This document shows positions 50,431 to 62,245 of a stretch of 64,000 nt of DNA, one piece after another. The position numbers and the translations under genes are program-made. Source of the DNA: Gibbula magus (taxonomy: Eukaryota; Mollusca; Gastropoda; Trochida; Trochidae); NCBI GenBank assembly GCA_936450465.1, contig OW388291.1, positions 30,976,656 through 31,040,655 on the forward strand, given 5' to 3'. The first letter of the stretch is position 1, and every line of letters starts with the position of its first letter. Below the pieces are notes generated by a model, which worked only from the letters and a program-made list of their open reading frames with translations, was not told where the DNA came from and ran no database searches.

Positions 50431-52840
50431 ATGTTACAAAAAATTCATCTGATTTTATGTTGGAAGCATCTGGTAAAGCGAAATTTATTGCTTGCAAACA
50501 ATTAACTCAGACCTTTGTCTGTCTTTCGTTTTTATTTTTCCTTCAGAACTGCTGCACCCCCTAAAAGCTGAAATGTTGTCGGTTGGTACTAGGGGATCAA
50601 AGTTTTTACATTTTGTCCTTCACAACATCGGCGTAACAATCGTTATCCTTCAACCCTTCACAAAGCTTAAATGTTTCCCTTTTAAATGAGTTAACTGCGA
50701 GAAAAAGAAAAAGATGCAGTATAATTTACTAATTTAACATTTAAAACAATTTAAATATCAACAAAGTAACGAATAAGTTATCAATAGACTGGCCATCGAT
50801 GTCTAATTATGCTGTATCAAAACTTTCCATACACCGATGGACGGCTTCACTCATCATTTTCTTTATTTCTTAATCATTGAACGCTATTCTCTGTTAATAA
50901 AACCATAAAAGACATATGTATAAATAGGAATGTCCCTGATAGAACCCTCTTGCTAACATCTCCATCAACTTGAAAAATGATCGCAACAGGGTGTCCATGG
51001 ACACTGATCTTTCGACTTCTCTCCGGGCTCAAGTAATACCAGGAAGCTGAGAACATCACTTTGTTGAATCAAAGTTACGAGCGTGGCAGGAATGAGCATG
51101 ATAAAACGGTCAATGTGTAAACAGCTTTCATATTCCGAGCACAATTAATAAGGAGAATATATAATGCAATTAATTTATAATTGGCTGGTTTGTCTTAACA
51201 GTGACGGACAAACATTGTGTATTTGCTATTGACTGTGTATTGCGTGTAGTGCAGAATACTGAATTCTGAATGTGTTTGAAGATGTGCGTATGGAAGAGTT
51301 GTCTGGCTGAGGGGGACACTAGGCTGGCTGGGGCCAGTAACTGTTAGTCACTGACCAAGTCATAACACTTCATAGTTGCTAATTGATTAATTTCATTAAC
51401 ATTGCATAAACATTGGGGTTGGGTATGGGACAAGAATGACTTTTTCGTGTTTGAGGCACATAGCTACTTATTAGCTATTTTCAAAGCCTTTTAAAGCATT
51501 TTGGAACACTATTTTATAACTTGGGAAAACAGTTTTTTTAGATCTTCAACCTCATGTATTTAAAAATTGCACTGTTTGATAATCCTGTCCGCTTTGATAA
51601 AGTCATGCCTGACGGCAGTTGAATTAATAAACATTCGACTTCAGGTTTTAAAATTTTCATTATCTCAAAATATTTTTTTTCAAAATATATTTCATACACT
51701 ATGTAAACAATTGTTTGTTTGTCGAAACATACACAAAATCGTTTCATGGCAACTCAATCGCTTCACATAATGCTAAAACAAGACACGGACAAGCAAAACT
51801 GCTCAAAATATATGCAAATGAGGGTAATTAAATAGCTGCTACCTTTGGGTGTGATAACAAATCAAGGGACGAAATAAATATCATTTTTGTGAGGTTCATT
51901 GAATTCAGACACAAATGCGCGATGTAAGCGCGTACCAGATATTGTGATACAGTGTGTTACATTTTTCTAGTTTGACCATGTAGACTTCACAGGCGTCGCC
52001 AAAATTATTTATTAATACAAAATGTATCAAAATAAAGCCTGTGTCCTATAGATTTACACAATGTTTTCACTTTTTTAAGATGCCCAATATAAAAACATCA
52101 TCATAGTTCCTATGCATTGTCGCTTCTCAGCAAGCCGGGAATTTTAGAGTGTTTGCCGTAAAAAGACAACACTCTACTTTGGAAGCACAGACAGTCGTCG
52201 TTTATAAATAAATATTGAAGTTGTTTACATCTGAGAATAGGAAATTAATCTATGAATCTGTCTGTGTAATTTGATGATTTAATTTTGCCAGGCAAAACAG
52301 ATTCAGACATTTAAAGAAAATGTATCAATTTTTCATGACGTCACGGCAGATTAATGTGGTACAGGGATACCCACAACGTAATTTTAATGAAGCAGTAAGA
52401 GGGTAAATAATGCTAATCTTCACAGCTATTGGTGATATTTTTGTGACAGCTTAACAAGTGATCTGTAATAGTGTTATTTCATGAATTATCGCAGGTGTTG
52501 TTTTTGGTTTCCAGAATGAGTTGTCAAGTTTTAAATTTTGCCAATAATAATGAAGTGATACAATATTGCATTAATGCACTCAAATATGTCAAATATAACC
52601 ACATTTTAGGAATATTATATATATTAGTCAATTGTTCTCTTTATTTCTCTTTCGTACTTTCTGATTTCATGTTTGACAGTAAGTTTCATTCTTTTTAAGA
52701 TATTTAAATAAATTTCAGAATCCATAGTCAAAGTCAAATCGTGCCCTGAACAATTAAAAAAAAATGTTTTGAAGACCATACTTTTTCCACATTAAGATAC
52801 ATTTTTTGTATTAAATAAGTCTTTAATTCAGTCAATAAAT
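50430..52840. other. Gene-free stretch
   Basis: AT-rich with short chance frames only. I see no domain, RNA gene or repeat that I can support. Confidence 0.4.
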
Positions 52841-53370
52841 GGGTAATTTTCAAAAAATGTCCGATTTTCAATACCATGAAATATTTTTTTTAAATCATTT
52901 GGAAAGTGATAGTTTATTGTCATAATTGAAACAAGGTTCATATCCACATAAAAAATAGAAATATGCAAGCTTAACGACAACTTGTTTGGTAATTAACAAC
53001 AAATGATTAATTAAATTAATGAAATACTTCCGTGCTGTTACCGCAATTAAAAAACTATTTTTTTTAAAAAAGTATTCAATTCATATAGCTGATAACTATG
53101 TTTTTATAATGAATTCCTTCCATATTAACAGATTTTCCATAAGGTAAAAACGAATCATATCATCTTGTCAATTATTTTGAACATTAATCAAACAGTTTCT
53201 GTAACAATTTCAACAAGACAATATTCCAAAAATGATATGATCATCTGACATATTCCCAAACAAATATTTTCACACCTAATGTGGTTAAACATGATGTACT
53301 ATTTGGGGGAACAAGTATTTAGCTAAGACAAAGTTATCATTATTTATTTTTTTTACTTTTAAGTTACGAT

Positions 53371-53420
53371 AACAGCATAGAAATTGAGGTAACAGCAGAG
53401 AAAGTATTTTCTGTGCTGTT
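53371..53420. promoter_or_regulatory. Site triplet: two AACAGCA and one TGCTGTT
   Basis: AACAGCA at 53371 and 53391 (20 bp apart), then TGCTGTT at 53414 in opposite orientation. A similar pair lies at 53561/53581, and single forward sites lie at about 53031 and 54326. The regulatory role is inferred from repetition and spacing only. Confidence 0.4.
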
Positions 53421-54503
53421 ACCACCCTTACAAATGTTTTATCAGATAAATTAATTAATTCACAGTGGTAAGACTTTTTATCATGACTCGCTATCCATGT
53501 TAAAATGTTTTGACTGAAAAAAGTGATAGCTATGTATTATTGTTTTCCTACAATTACGGTAACAGCATGGAAATTTTGGTAACAGCAGAGAAAGTTCATA
53601 CTATAGACATATGTTTTGGACAGTCTAGGCTATATTCAAACAAATGTGATTTCCCTACATCATGTACATAGTGGGAGCATGTTCCTTCAATAAGCTGGAG
53701 AGGCGGGATTACTGCAAAGATATTGTCAGACACATACAAGCATCTGTCCTTTAATTTAATGTCAGAGGAAACAATTTTCTCATCGAACTGGAAGTTAGTA
53801 CATAGTCAACCTGAACATCATAGATGTCCGTTTCAACAACAATGTCTTGATAGGGTCAATTGTCTTGACATTCTTACAAAGTATATTCTCTTAATTTCTT
53901 TCATTTTTCAAGTTTCTAACATCGAAACAAACTTTCAGTAGCCTTAACTAGTAATAACTACAATATGTAACATAAGATATACGTCCAGTGCTGGCAGATT
54001 TCTGTAGGCATGATGCAATCAGCCTTGATTTAATTCTTTACAAACATTTGGGTTTCTATGTTTTGGATAGATGGAAAATCAACACATTTGCAAAACATGT
54101 GACAAAGCAAGAATCTGTCAAATACCTATGTATGTCTTTGAGTTTCTTGTTCAAAGGCCGTTCTGTTCAATATTTCTCTCACATTGTATTTTTTAAGAGA
54201 AATACATGGGATGTTGTTATCAGAGAACTTAGCAAATGTTCTGACTAAGTCAAGTCATGTTTTGACATAAAAGCCAAGAAAATGTCTTAATGAATAGTTC
54301 TATAGATGCTGTTAAAGAATGATTCCGTGCTGTTACCATGAAGGTTGTCTCTGTACAGGATTTTTAATGAATTATTTTGCTGATGTTAATATTCTTGATC
54401 AGGTTGACGCAGGAATATGATGTCATTATCTTCAGTAAAATGTTATATTTTAAGGATAAGTTTATTAGGCAACAAAACACATTTTTCAAATTGTAATTTT
54501 CTG

Positions 54504-54531
54504 TGCTGTTACTGAAACATTCTGTGCTGTT
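54504..54531 (+). promoter_or_regulatory. Paired TGCTGTTAC sites, 21 bp apart
   Basis: TTTTCTGTGCTGTTACTG followed by ATTCTGTGCTGTTACCG. The same arrangement recurs at 54695/54715 (20 bp). Confidence 0.4.
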
Positions 54532-54876
54532 ACCGTTGTTTGCACAAACAGTGGGTGTACTGCTCATACTCAACTGATGTCATATTTTCAATACAGGCAA
54601 CTAAATGGTAATATGCATATTTTTGATAACATACTATTTCAAAGTTGAGGGCATTTATAAAACTTAAAAATAAATTTAAAACTGTAATTTTCTGTGCTGT
54701 TACTGAAAATTCTGTGCTGTTACTGAATTAAAATTGAAGTAAAAATACTGATGCATTTCAATATTTTTTTTACAAATTTGAGGTCTCACGTTATAAAAAC
54801 ATGTATTCATTTAATAGGACAAATCAGTTAGTATGAAAGAAAAGATTAGTTCATGAAATTGTGTAATACCATTCTG

Positions 54877-54941
54877 TGCTGTTACTTATTCATTCTATGC
54901 TGTTACCGGATCAATTGGTAACAGCATATATGGTAACAGCA
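54877..54941. promoter_or_regulatory. Four-site cluster, two forward and two reverse
   Basis: TGCTGTT at 54877 and 54898, then AACAGCA at 54920 and 54935, giving a symmetric inward-facing arrangement. Further reverse sites lie at about 55088 and 55280. Confidence 0.4.
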
Positions 54942-55899
54942 TTGAAAATAATATGTTGAAATTCTCTTCATTGTAAAATGAAGGACTCATTTAAGTATTC
55001 AATCATGGACATTGAATTATGTCATATAAAGCTAAATATGACATACTTACTAAAAATATAAAAACACATATATCAAGCAAAATCCAGGTAACAGCATAGA
55101 AACTGTTAAAATATATTCCTCAACCCATAGACCTTTGATTTCTTGGATCAAGTTTGGGTTTAATCTTAGCCCCACCACATGCCTTCTATCTTGACTGGAC
55201 AAAAAGTGGCTTGATTGACACACAGCCTCACTTTGGTTAGTGGGGGAGAAATCATTATTCCATGATGATTTATATGATGGTAACAGCATAGAACACAAAA
55301 CCACGGACACATACAACAGGCTGGATTTTCAGTATTTCCCAAAATATTTACACCTCAAACATTGGTGTGATATTTGTTCGCCTTTAGATAGAACATATTT
55401 CTTAATGTTCTCTTTTTATTCCTTTTTGAAAAACTGACAAATTATGTGTGTAAATGTTGCTCTCAAGTTTTTGGACAGGCTGTTTTTGACACACCTCTGA
55501 AACTATTTCATAAATATAAAAAATATTTAAAGTGATTATTCATATATTCTTTTGAAAATGATAGATAAATTTATTACACAACCCATATATACTGAAAACT
55601 TCATTAGATTAGTGATATTTCAGGAAATATAGTGTCCCAAAAGGTCTGGACAGAAATTCGGACATTTTTTGAAAATGACCCAAATCTGTATACATTATTA
55701 ATGTAATTGCTAATCTTCAAAGCTGTTTATTATGATACTTCAGTGTCTTGCCATGCTTATTACTAACGAAGAAACTGATGTTCAGCCCTTCTTGAAAATG
55801 CTAAGTCACTTTACCATATACATGTACTTGGACAGGAAGTGTTAACAGAGCATGCTCAAAACTTGGGTTTTACAAATTTAGGATTGGAAAATTAATGAA

Positions 55900-56065
55900 A
55901 CATAAGTATTACATTTAGACCTGGTCTAAATGCTAGTTTAACTAAACTATCTTTCTATATTACCGTTTAAGTTAGACCAATGGTCTTAGTCTAACTAAAC
56001 CAAGACTAGCACTAAACCTGGTCTAGGAAAAACCTGCTTCGAACTTACGGGCCTTGCAGTTTATG
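55900..56065 (-). repeat. Foldback repeat with TAAACCTGGTCTAG words
   Basis: GACCTGGTCTAAATGCTAGT and ACTAGCACTAAACCTGGTCTA pair. The right end GAACTTACGGGCC matches the inverse of GGGCCCGTAAGTTC at 50229. Confidence 0.55.
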
Positions 56066-56109
56066 TTAAACCTAGACTAAGATAGTTTCTTCAGTTGTTT
56101 ACTTTAACA

Positions 56110-56260
56110 TTTCTTACACAATATATCAGGGTTACAATTATTATAATTCCTCCTAACAGGGTTTACAAGGATCTGTGTCACCCCTCCTGGAGGGACTTCA
56201 AGTGTTGTATGTCCATCGAACTGGGTGATAGGTTTGCAAGCATCACGTTATTTGGCTAGA
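56110..56260 (+). repeat. Dispersed repeat, copy 2
   Basis: Inverse of 41490-41630: TATATCAGGGTTACAATTAT, TAATTCCTCC, AGGGTTTACAAGGATCTGTG and CTGGGTGATAGG. Confidence 0.6.
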
Positions 56261-56799
56261 AGGTTGATAATACATTGTAACATTTCTCTTTAAATAACTA
56301 TAACAAAAACACCAAACATCACTTGAATAAATTTACTTGAATCACTTAACAAATCATACACACTTTCTTTCAATAAAAACATACATTGATGTACACTTCT
56401 TTTGCCTGTCAGTTGTTACATGACTGTGCATGCATATAAAAATGATATTTCATACATACACAGAGTGTTTATGTAACACCCATCTTAGCATTAGCAGGAC
56501 GAAATATTTGTAAATTACATTCATACATTACGACAGTAAAGGAAGTGTCGCAACTTGGCATTGGCATTTTGTTCGCAAATGCAACACAGATGGCGTACAT
56601 GTTTAAATTCTGAGCATTTAGTGAAACGGTACCCTGCATAATATATCGTGGCTTGGTGAAGAAAAGTACAAAGTGCATTTTTGATACATTTTCACTTGTT
56701 TAAAAATTAGTCATCGCTTCAGTGCTCTTCATGGTGCGTAAACATTTGGAGACTGCATCTTCAGTAATCATTTACATATTTAATTATGTAAAGCCCGAA

Positions 56800-57484
56800 A
56801 GTGCAGAAAGGTACCAAGTGCATTACACAGAAACCTTTAGTGCAGAAAGGTACACAGTGCATAACACAGAAACCTTTAGTGCAGAAAGGTACAAAGTGCA
56901 TAACACAGAAACCTTTAGTGCAGAAAGGTACACAGTGCATAACACAGAAACCTTTAGTGCAGAAAGGTACCAAGTGCATAACACAGAAACCTTTAGTGCA
57001 GAAAGGTACCAAGTGCATAACACAGAAACCTTTAGTGCAGAAAGGTACCAAGTGCATTACACTGAAACCTTTAGCGCAGAAAGGTACCAAGTGCATAACA
57101 CTGAAACCTTTAGTGCAGAAAGGTACCAAGTGCATTACACTGAAACCTTTAGTGCAGAAAGGTACCAAGTGCATTACACTGAAACCTTTAGTGCAGAAAG
57201 GTACCAAGTGCATTACACTGAAACCTTTAGTGCAGAAAGGTACCAAGTGCATTACACTGAAACCTTTAGTGCAGAAAGGTACCAAGTGCATAACACAGAA
57301 ACCTTTAGTGCAGAAAGGTACCAAGTGCATAACACTGAAACCTTTAGTGCAGAAAGGTACCAAGTGCATAACACTGAAACCTTTAGTGAAGAAAGGTACC
57401 AAGTGCATAACACAGAATCCTTTAGTGCAGAAAGGTACCAAGTGCATAACACTGAATCCTTTAGTGCAGAAAGGTACCAAGTGC
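56800..57484. repeat. 39-bp tandem array, about 17.5 copies
   Basis: Unit GTGCAGAAAGGTACCAAGTG followed by CATTACACTGAAACCTTTA, with few variants (ACAC/ACAG, ATAAC/ATTAC). The unit is 3 x 13 nt and lacks stops in several frames, so long frames open on both strands: ERYQVHYTETFSA repeats on plus, MHLVPFCTKGFSV on minus. These frames are a property of the repeat; there is no independent sign of a gene. Inverted single units follow at about 57505-57535 and 57570-57600, and a stray unit lies near 61576. Confidence 0.92.
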
Positions 57485-57655
57485 TATCCTGTTGGAGCAG
57501 CAAGGTTCCATGTAACACTTGGGACCTTTCTGCAACAACTCTTTATTTAACCTCCAAGACGGACTATTATAACCAAGTGGCACTTGGTACCTTTCTGTTC
57601 TAAAGAGTCGACATCGTACAGTAGAGGTTCCCGCACATGGTGTAGCTGTGAAGGA

Positions 57656-57924
57656 GGTGAGGTGAATTGGGTATTTCACTTATATCGCAGCTGCTAGTAT
57701 TATGGCAGGGAGAAAGCCCGCAACGCCATGTGGCTATGCATTGCGGGAAACCTGCGAGCATGGGCGGTACTACGCTGAGATTCAGTGTAGCATTGCACCC
57801 AAACCTTACTGCGTGTAGAACAGTTCTCTACTGCAGACAAAGTTGCCGTGCCCCTGGCGGGATTTGAACCCCGGACCTCTTGATCCGAAGCTGAACGAGT
57901 TAACCACTGGGCTATACCGCCCCC
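57656..57924 (-). repeat. tRNA-derived SINE, family S1, full copy with target duplication
   Basis: On minus: GGGGGCGGTATAGCCCAGTGG (A box), GGTCCGGGGTTCAAATCCC (B box), the S1 body, then GATATAAGTGAAATACCC. The 12-bp direct repeat AGCTGTGAAGGA lies at 57644-57655 and 57925-57936, indicating a fairly recent insertion. Confidence 0.92.
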
Positions 57925-57939
57925 AGCTGTGAAGGACTA

Positions 57940-58590
57940 TGTCAAGATAAGAAAGTAGAATAGACAGTTAACTTGATTTATCCTGGAAAGGTTAACATGC
58001 TTCATTTGTGTGAGCAGAAGACTATTGTGGACCCATTTTTACGTGAAGAACTGTTTGAGAATTATATATGAAAGTCTTAAAAGTTTGTATCATAATCATT
58101 TATTTACAGTTTTATTGTAAATATAATTTTAAATAATGATTTTTATGTCAATGTATACTTAATTGATCGATTTATAACAATGTTGTCTAATCATTTAGTT
58201 TTAATATTATATTCATATGTTGTGTGCTGATTTACAGAATCAGCTGATTCTGACTAGGTTTTATAAGAAGAGATTAAACCTTGTTCTGTGTCAACAAGCT
58301 TCTTCTCAGCCATACTTGCCAGCTTAGTGGATACACCTCCTCCTCAGACTTTGGGAGAAACATCTTCAACATCTTCTTGATCACTACCAACGTTACATTG
58401 GATTCCTTGCAAAAGCGCAAATGGGTGAAGAAAAAAATATATCTTTGTTTCAGCAAGACGTAAATACGTTAAAAGAAAATCGCAGGTGGAAATGTTCGAT
58501 TGGAAACTGTTTGCATTTGGCATTTGCAAACATTTAGGAAAGACCCATTAGACCCATTTTCAAGCAGTCTGTCTACGGCAGTGCATTTTG
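57940..58590. other. Gene-free stretch
   Basis: No supported gene. Overlapping short frames on both strands around 58280-58530 have no recognisable domain. Confidence 0.35.
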
Positions 58591-58599
58591 TGAAAACTG

Positions 58600-60290
58600 A
58601 CCTTGCACAGATACAGTATCTTGCTGTGGGATATGAAGAATTTTTCTGATTATGAGGATATTGTACCAGCACATAAAACTCCACAGAACAACAGAGACGC
58701 TCAGGGGGATACACCGACAGCATCAACATCATTGCCAACTCCAGTAAGTTTTCACAAAAGAGCTTTACTTCAAACAGTCCCAGCAAAAGGTGTTCAAGTA
58801 AGAAGAAGAGAAGAAACCAGACCAATGGAAACGAAATATAAGAAAGGTTAAGCGCACCAGAGAAGCCTATACGTCCTGCAAAGGATAATCGGTCCAGGAA
58901 AAGAAGGTTCAACATATAGATAGCACCAGATGCCACCTTGAGTGTTCCAAAATCATTGATTCAGATGCAAGACAGGTCGTGTTTGTTAACTTCTACAAGA
59001 TGTCTACCTACGAAAAACAGAGAAGCTACATATGCTTATGTGGTGAGTCTGTGTGTTAAGTCAAATGGAAAAAATCGTTTTCTCGACAGTATCACTTGGT
59101 CCTCGAGGAAAAACGAATTCGCGTTTGCAGGGCTTTCTTGCTACACTAGATATTGGAAGGAAGGTAATGGACCATGCACTTGAAATGAAGAAACATGGAG
59201 TGTTTACAGCTGAGGACAGAACAGGTGCTGCTTCATCTGGAAACAAGATTGACCCCGAGACAATTAAAACTGTGAAAAGACATATAGTCTTTTCCACAAA
59301 TGGAATCACATTATGTGCGAATGGACAGAAAGAAAAAGTACCTATCCCTGGACTTAGACATTAACAAAGTACATCTTGAACAAAGACAAATGTCAAAAGG
59401 CAGGCTTAAGATATGTGTAGGAAAGCAAATACATCGATATCTTCTGTACAATGTACAACGTTTCATTATAATTCATTTCATTCATAAGCCAAAGAAATAT
59501 CTAGTACATGGTGTAGCCTGTACGAGTGACACTCTGGACATTGAAACTGTGAAGAAAATCAAGAGAATAAGATGGAATCGAGAATGAAAAAGGTAAGAAC
59601 AAAGCAGATGCCAAACAGAATAAAGTGCAACCTTTAACTTACAGGCTGTTTTAAATACACCATGCAGTCTTGTCATGGAACTTTATTATGCAAGGAAGCT
59701 ATCTGTCTACAAAGTGTTTTTTTACCAACAAGGAACCAACAAAGAAAATCCCATCTGAGGGATGAAACCAATGGGAAAAGAGCAGCTGACGAGTTTGACA
59801 CCTGCCTTTTCAAAAATACCCAATCCGTTTGTAATTTGAACAGAAATGGTGTATTTCGCTGACTCATGTGGGGGGGGGGGGGCAAAATAGAAATCAGTTT
59901 GTTGCAGATTCTCTACTCTAATCAAATGACAAATTGCGCAAAAGTTTGTAACATCAGGTCGCTCTCAAATGTAATGTGATGCCATTCATTCAGGGATTGA
60001 AACCGCAAAGAAGAGAACCAAGGTATTTATCCTTCATATACTTGGAAAGGGGAGGGAAGTGATCAACTTTATTCCACTAAAATATGGAATTCATCAAAAA
60101 TCATTATCCATTTGCAAATATGAAGTTCTCAGTCATGTCTCAGTCAAAGTGGATCCAAGTCAACTGGTTAAAGTTAAAGTGGATTCAAGTCAGACGAGAG
60201 GCAGAGAACTCCATCTTTGTAAATTATGGCTTTAACAAAGAAGAATTCCTTGCAATCAAGGTTGTCTTGGGGACAAGACGTTAATCGATG
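58600..60290 (+). pseudogene. Decayed gene of an invertebrate multi-copy family (CGGQNRN motif)
   Basis: Homologous blocks appear in order but across shifting frames. Near 58830 is QWKRNIRKVKRTREAYTSCK. Then come CHLECSKIIDSDARQ and FLATLDIGRKVMDHALE, then VKRHI followed after a shift by ESHYVRMDRKKKYLSLDLDI. FIHKPKKY(L/D) and MELYYARKLSVYK follow, then DETNGKRAADEF and finally DSCGGGQNRNQFVA. I know this layout from large families of uncharacterised, apparently transposon-derived proteins in molluscs, cnidarians and insects. The many frameshifts and stops, one next to a 14-G run at 59868, show that it is inactive. The ends are approximate. Confidence 0.65.
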
Positions 60291-60299
60291 AAAACGATC

Positions 60300-60890
60300 G
60301 TTTCAAAACTCCAAGAGATCATCAAGAAGATTTCCATAGTTACAATGAATCCTTACCGACATAAAGTAGCTCTGTAGATCACCTGCCTGGCCAACCAGCG
60401 ATGAGTGGAGTATGGAGGACTGTTGGAACATGATTTTATCATATCATTATCAAGAGAGAAATACCCCTTGTATTACTATTCTGGATATTGTATTATTTAT
60501 TGTATTCATCTCATATTGTTATCTTCCTTTTATTCATATATGCTCTTATTTTTCATTACATGTTCTATAGTTGAAATGTTGTTAGCAGTTTCTTAGCTTT
60601 TGAGCTGATTATGATACGCTTAGAACAGAAGTGCATGATATAATCCTAGAAGTAATGTTTCGTGATAATCATTCCTTCCTATCACAATGTAAATAGTTGT
60701 ACAAAGTCATGTAGGCAAACGCCTGAAAGTACATATCAGCGGAAAGTAGTTAGCAAGTAAATAAATGACGCTTATCTGTGAAACTTTTATTGTATTGTTT
60801 TTTGTATGTTTGTAATGAGGAATAATGCTAACACTAGTGATTAGTGACTTGAGAACACAATTCAGAGTTGATACTTTAATGTCATTTCGT
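60300..60890. other. Gene-free stretch
   Basis: AT-rich, no feature recognised between the pseudogene and the SINE. Confidence 0.35.
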
Positions 60891-60895
60891 TATAG

Positions 60896-61137
60896 GGATG
60901 TAGCTCAGTTGGTAGAGTATCCGCTCATCACCCGGAAGACTTGGGTTCGATTCCCAGTCGCGTCATACCAAAAGACGTTAAAAGATGGGAGTTGTTGCTT
61001 GCTTGCTTGACACTCAGCATTATAAGGACAGAACAACACTTGAACTGGCGCTGCACTGTGGCTGCCGGGTGCTATTTGCACACAATGAATTTCCAATGTA
61101 TGTATGTATTGCTGACAATAAAGTGTTATTATATTTT
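60896..61137 (+). repeat. tRNA-derived SINE, family S2, copy 2
   Basis: GGGATGTAGCTCAGTTGGTA, GGGTTCGATTCCCAGTCGCG, AAAGACGTTAAAAGATGGGA, CACTCAGCATTATAAGGACA, then GACAATAAAGTGTTATTATA. It matches the minus-strand copy at 22138-22383 over its full length and differs by a short insertion (GAACTGGCG). Confidence 0.9.
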
Positions 61138-61139
61138 AT

Positions 61140-61969
61140 ATTTAAAGTATATGACAGGAGACTGTTGTAGTAACATAACAAGCACACATTTAGATTTTTC
61201 TTAATTTGAATTAATTTCTAGAAGTCGCTTTTAACAATCTGACTTCATCCACTAACTGTTCTAATACTCATAATAATACCAATACAACTCCTCATACCAT
61301 TATCATAATAGTAGTTGGTATGAGTGATCAAGGCAAATACATAACATTTGTATCTTCTTCAACGATATAATATATAATATAATATCCATAAAGAATGGAA
61401 ATACTAAAAGAAATATCAATGATAAAAGGTTTTCGAGTGTCAAATATTCTTTTTGACATAATATTTACTCTAAATTAATGATGCAGTAAATAAGCAAGTG
61501 CCGTGTTATATTTACTGTGAATTAATTTGGTACCTTATAGCACTGTGATTCGAGCTGAACATTGGTGAAATGTCAGTGCAGAAATGGACCAAGTGCCACT
61601 GATTGCCCCAACTGATTGAACAAAATGGCTGTGGGCAAAAAGTACCATCTGCAATAATTATCATAATTCAGAAAATATGGTTTAATTTTCCCAAGACAAT
61701 AAGACAGTTCATACTTGAAAAACATCCCCATCTATAATCCTTTTAGTGATTATGTTAACATATGCAGTTATATATAAGAGATACGAAATTCTGGAAGTGA
61801 GGAAATACGCACTTTGTACCTTTATGCACCAACAATCAGTTCTACGACTCACAGACAGCAGCTTTCAGTTACTCTTGATTTGTACTTTTAATTTTAGCAC
61901 CATTTGCAGCATGCTTTTGACAGTGGATTTGTGCACACAAGAAATATGCACTATTATTATATTTACACA
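61140..61969. other. 3' flank of GFM2
   Basis: No second gene. On the GFM2 strand the stop codon at 61972-61970 should be followed by the 3' UTR. An ATTAAA-like signal (plus TTTAAT) lies near 61888, but this is a weak call. Confidence 0.3.
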
Positions 61970-62245
61970 CTATGTATTGGAGGTAGGTAGGAAACCCACA
62001 ACACTCTCAATAGCTTGGTTCTGATCGTGGAGGGACATCTTCTCATAGTGGGAGAGTTCCATTGTAACTGTGGCGGTGCCGGAAGTGATTGTACGCATGT
62101 CGGTCGAGTACCCCATCAACTCAGCTAGAGGGGTCAAGGCCTTGATGACCCGAACTTCCTGTCTAGATTTTACGTTCTCGATGTGACTGCGTCGCTGGTT
62201 CAGATCGCTCAGTACGGAATGTAAACGCTCCTCATCAGTGTTGAT
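61970..62245 (-). CDS. GFM2: GFM2 terminal coding exon
   Basis: Acceptor acttcag, 92 codons including TAG. Domain V of EF-G, with a short lineage-specific tail after HDQNQAIESV. Confidence 0.92.
   Translation of the reverse strand: MNTDEERLHSVLSDLNQRRSHIENVKSRQEVRVIKALTPLAELMGYSTDMRTITSGTATVTMELSHYEKMSLHDQNQAIESVVGFLPTSNT

Larger units (their letters stand above)
52841..55681. other. Region with 17 TGCTGTTAC motifs between inverted repeats
   Basis: The outer marks are GGGTAATTTTCAAAAAATGT-CCG (52841-52863) and the inverse CGGACATTTTTTGAAAATGACCC (55659-55681), 22 of 23 positions paired. Between them a motif TTCTGTGCTGTTACC, or its inverse, occurs about 17 times (nine forward, eight reverse). 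Six pairs in the same orientation have spacings of 20, 20, 21, 20, 21 and 15 bp. No intact gene lies inside. It may be a non-autonomous mobile element with transposase sites or a cluster of binding sites for another protein. Confidence 0.6.

Noticed and set aside
56800..57484. A CRISPR array
   Set aside because: The units are contiguous with no unique spacers, and the genome is plainly eukaryotic.
56722..57603. 293-codon repetitive protein on plus, and 239-codon counterpart on minus
   Set aside because: The frames exist because the 39-bp unit is divisible by three and stop-free. The start and end outside the array look random and there is no splice or promoter support.
58469..58936. 155-codon minus-strand frame with hydrophobic stretches
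   Set aside because: It lies antisense to the decayed CGGQNRN-family gene, whose blocks are recognisable on plus.
60896..60970. A tRNA gene on the plus strand
   Set aside because: Same SINE family as 22138-22383; conserved body and tail follow directly.
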